From contig JAUZOU010000114.1 of assembly GCA_030706285.1 (NCBI GenBank), forward strand, positions 1-8,591: a DNA stretch of 8,591 nucleotides, written 5' to 3'. Every line of letters starts with the position of its first letter. Positions within the stretch are counted from its first letter, which is position 1. The notes under the pieces are model-generated. The model searched no databases and had not been told where the DNA came from. It worked only from the letters and a program-made list of their open reading frames with translations. Shown piece after piece: positions 7,214 to 8,591 of this stretch. This stretch comes from Bacteroidota bacterium. Lineage in GTDB: Bacteria; Bacteroidota; Bacteroidia; Bacteroidales; UBA1402. Position numbers and translations under genes: made by a program.

Positions 7214-7251
7214 CGAAGGTACGGATTTTACACTTTTATCCGTTACCTTTG
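7214..7251. promoter_or_regulatory. Inverted repeat in the rlmH/nadC gap, candidate operator
   Basis: AAGGTACGGAT (7216-7226) is the reverse complement of ATCCGTTACCTT (7238-7249) apart from one extra base in the right arm, around an 11-nt AT-rich centre. A G-T and a C-G pair extend it to 7214 and 7251. The right arm covers the candidate -7 element of nadC, so a protein bound here would block transcription, and a transcript reading rlmH leftward from further upstream could also fold here. NAD synthesis genes are commonly repressed by NrtR, NiaR or NadR proteins, but I cannot match this sequence to any of their sites. Confidence 0.4.
7244..7251 (+). promoter_or_regulatory. Candidate -7 promoter element of nadC
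   Basis: TACCTTTG matches the Bacteroidetes -7 consensus TAnnTTTG exactly, 21 nt before the nadC ATG, which predicts a very short 5' leader of about 15 nt. No good -33 TTTG is present at the usual 19-21 nt spacing; the nearest TTTG (7206-7209) is too far upstream. Confidence 0.5.
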
Positions 7252-7272
7252 TTCCGTTAAAATCGAAACGAT

Positions 7273-8112
7273 ATGCACGACGACCTGATACCTTTTCTAC
7301 AGCGCGCTTTTGCCGAAGACATCGGCGACGGAGACCATACCACTTTATCCTGCATTCCGGCCGGTGCCATGGGCAAATCAAGGCTCATCATCAAAGAAGC
7401 CGGAGTCGTAGCCGGAGTGGAAGTTGCCAAAGAAGTATTCCATTATTTCGATCCTGAACTGAAAGTAACTGTTTTTATTCAGGACGGTAGTGACGTTAAA
7501 CCCGGTGACATTGTTTTTGAAGTGGAAGGGCGCGTTCACTCGCTGTTGCAAACCGAACGGCTGATGCTGAATATCATGCAACGGCTGAGTGGTGTGGCAA
7601 CCATAACCAGAAAATACGTCAAAGCCTTGGAAGGAACCAAAACCCATGTACTGGACACGCGTAAAACGACTCCTGGCATGCGGTTGCTCGAAAAAGAAGC
7701 GGTCAAACTGGGAGGCGGTGTCAACCACCGGATCGGTCTGTTCGACATGATCCTGTTGAAAGACAACCACGTCGATTTTGCCGGCGGCATTGAAAACGCC
7801 ATCAACCGGGCACATGCGTATCTTAAAGCCAAAGGCAAGCAGCTGAAAATAGAAATCGAAGTCCGTTCGCTAGACGAGTTGGAAACGGTCATGAAAGTTG
7901 GCGGTGTCGACCGCATTATGCTTGATAATTTCGATCTTGAAACCACTAAAAAAGCCGTCGAACGCATCAACGGCCAATACGAAACCGAATCTTCCGGAGG
8001 CATTACGCTGGAAAATCTCCGGCAATATGCCGAATGTGGCGTCGATTTCATTTCCGTCGGTGCCCTGACACACTCTGTCAAGAGTCTGGATATCAGCTTC
8101 AAGGCTGTGTGA
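7273..8112 (+). CDS. nadC: Nicotinate-nucleotide pyrophosphorylase (quinolinate phosphoribosyltransferase)
   Basis: This 279-residue enzyme converts quinolinate and phosphoribosyl pyrophosphate into nicotinate mononucleotide, carbon dioxide and pyrophosphate, the entry step into NAD from the de novo pathway. The N-terminal sandwich domain begins with the family stretch FAEDIGDGDHTTLSCIP (13-29). The barrel domain contains QTERLMLNIMQRLSGVAT (93-110), the phosphate-binding and catalytic motif DTRKTTPGMR (128-137), GGGVNHRIGLFDMILLKDNH (147-166), IEVRSLDELE (195-204), DRIMLDNF (213-220), ESSGGI (239-244) and SVGALTHS (261-268). Expected key residues are present: Arg130/Lys131, His152/Arg153, Lys163, Glu196 and Asp218. 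Length is normal and ATG 7273 is well placed after the -7 element. nadA and nadB are not in this window. It is divergent from rlmH and followed by a terminator, so it is probably transcribed alone, perhaps under the inverted repeat at 7214-7251. Confidence 0.98.
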   Translation: MHDDLIPFLQRAFAEDIGDGDHTTLSCIPAGAMGKSRLIIKEAGVVAGVEVAKEVFHYFDPELKVTVFIQDGSDVKPGDIVFEVEGRVHSLLQTERLMLNIMQRLSGVATITRKYVKALEGTKTHVLDTRKTTPGMRLLEKEAVKLGGGVNHRIGLFDMILLKDNHVDFAGGIENAINRAHAYLKAKGKQLKIEIEVRSLDELETVMKVGGVDRIMLDNFDLETTKKAVERINGQYETESSGGITLENLRQYAECGVDFISVGALTHSVKSLDISFKAV

Positions 8113-8145
8113 TCCAACTACTTGCAACCTAATAATTGTCGGAAG

Positions 8146-8176
8146 AAGCTGTCTCAAAAGGGCAGCTTTTCCTTTC
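8146..8176 (+). terminator. Rho-independent terminator of nadC
   Basis: AAGCTGTC (8146-8153) pairs with GGCAGCTT (8161-8168) as an 8-bp stem with one G-U wobble and a 7-nt loop, followed by a T-rich tract (TTCCTTT), 33 nt after the nadC stop. Position and shape fit an intrinsic terminator. The left part, GCTGTCTCAAAAG, also resembles the ends of some IS1182-type insertion sequences as I remember them, so an origin as an element end cannot be excluded. Confidence 0.6.
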
Positions 8177-8219
8177 CGTATAGTTAACCACAGTGCCTTT
8201 CCTCTCCGTCCTGTTAGCC

Positions 8220-8239
8220 CCGCTGCCTTCGTCCAGCGG
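8220..8239. other. Short GC-rich hairpin
   Basis: CCGCTG (8220-8225) and CAGCGG (8234-8239) form a perfect 6-bp stem around an 8-nt loop. It lies only 9 nt before the larger hairpin at 8249-8278, and together they make a compact structured block in non-coding DNA. No T-run follows on either strand, so it does not look like a terminator. Confidence 0.45.
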
Positions 8240-8248
8240 CATACCCTC

Positions 8249-8278
8249 CGTCGACACTAGTCCGGGCTGGTGTCGACG
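8249..8278. other. Strong 12-bp hairpin in non-coding DNA
   Basis: CGTCGACACTAG (8249-8260) and CTGGTGTCGACG (8267-8278) form a 12-bp stem with a single T-G wobble and a 6-nt loop, TCCGGG. The nine outer base pairs are perfect. Neither flank carries a T-run, so an intrinsic terminator is unlikely. It could be part of a structured RNA, a repeat or miniature-element fold, or a protein-binding palindrome. No assignment is possible from the sequence alone. Confidence 0.55.
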
Positions 8279-8483
8279 TCTGCTACGCCGCCTCCCTTCA
8301 GTCCGCTATTCTGATTGCACGAATGCACCGGGTTGCCGAGGTGATTCTAAACCAGTTACTATTGAGATACCCGTTTCGTTTTTACTTAAAGCAAGCCCTC
8401 AGTTATTTTTTTGTAGTTCAAACAGCTATACCGAAAAAAAGTGTATATTAGCCCATCATAACCATAATCTAGCCGTTGACATC

Positions 8484-8591
8484 ATGAAACACTTACTGCT
8501 TACACTCGCTGCATTGACACTGGTTTCTGTCTGCCAATCGAAAACGGTCAATCTGGAACTCAATCTTTCCAAAGGAAAAACATACACCCAG
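8484..8591 (+). CDS. Exported protein, N-terminal fragment (cut by window end)
   Basis: Thirty-six codons are present before the window ends. The first 16 residues, MKHLLLTLAALTLVSV, form a clear signal peptide, so the product is exported. Cys17 follows Val-Ser-Val: a possible lipoprotein site, but Val directly before the Cys is unusual, so ordinary signal peptidase cleavage is equally plausible. The mature start, TVNLELNLSKGKTYTQ, resembles the opening of Bacteroidetes secreted proteins with a strand-rich 'v-l-l-l-kkG-kY' start, such as those grouped as DUF6263; this is a tentative resemblance from memory. ATG 8484 is the only sensible start. No clear promoter was found upstream. Confidence 0.7.
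   Translation, partial: MKHLLLTLAALTLVSVCQSKTVNLELNLSKGKTYTQ

Larger units (their letters stand above)
8113..8483. other. Non-coding stretch between nadC and the last gene
   Basis: No convincing gene is present in these 371 nt. From left to right there is a terminator-like hairpin (8146-8168), a block of about 130 nt rich in C and T on the plus strand (about 8170-8305) holding two consecutive hairpins, then an ordinary AT-rich upstream region for the gene at 8484. A TTTG at 8410-8413 and a near-match TATATTAG at 8444-8451 could be promoter parts, but their 30-nt spacing is too long for a normal pair. A minus-strand frame is open for 58 codons (8129-8305) across the hairpins; I do not call it a gene. 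Confidence 0.6.

Noticed and set aside
7536..8117. Minus-strand open frame of 193 codons opposite nadC
   Set aside because: It lies almost wholly opposite a gene with all catalytic motifs of quinolinate phosphoribosyltransferase, and its translation is Ser-rich without any recognisable domain.
8250..8266. Adjacent GTCGAC and ACTAGT sites resembling a cloning polylinker
   Set aside because: The sites fall inside a symmetric hairpin and the flanking sequence is not recognisable vector, so a natural palindrome is more likely than contamination.

Overview
The window reads as chromosomal DNA of a Bacteroidetes bacterium, probably order Bacteroidales. The basis is protein character (a TolC/HlyD/ABC-2 export operon, RlmH and NadC sequences of Bacteroidales type), start codons without clear Shine-Dalgarno sequences, and several matches to the Bacteroidetes -7 promoter element TAnnTTTG. 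I cannot support a genus. Base composition looks moderate and even across the coding part. I see no rRNA, tRNA, CRISPR array or intact mobile element.

Region 1 (1-5538, all plus strand) is a regulated efflux locus: a MarR-family repressor, a TolC-like outer-membrane channel, an HlyD-type periplasmic adaptor and two ABC-2 type inner-membrane permeases. The last four genes are 14, 10 and 4 nt apart and should be one transcript. Together they can form an envelope-spanning exporter, but no ATP-binding subunit is encoded in the operon or elsewhere in the window. A similar inverted repeat ending in ATGCAACT lies just before marR and again between marR and tolC, which suggests that the MarR protein controls both itself and the exporter.

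Region 2 (5539-6703) is a 247-nt intergenic stretch with a strong hairpin whose T-run is on the minus strand. It is followed by a gene for a BASS (bile acid:sodium symporter) family membrane protein starting at GTG.

Region 3 (6704-8112) is housekeeping. rlmH (23S rRNA pseudouridine methyltransferase, minus strand) converges on the BASS gene and diverges from nadC (quinolinate phosphoribosyltransferase, NAD synthesis). The 78-nt rlmH/nadC gap holds a -7 element for nadC inside an imperfect inverted repeat, a candidate operator.

Region 4 (8113-8591) begins with a probable nadC terminator and continues into a 371-nt non-coding stretch. This contains a pyrimidine-rich block with two consecutive hairpins, one with a 12-bp stem. 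The window ends in the first 36 codons of an exported protein of uncertain family.

Nothing here is clearly an undescribed system. The most interesting points are the exporter without its ATPase, the paired MarR operator candidates, the nadC inverted repeat, and the structured, possibly repeat-derived block after nadC.
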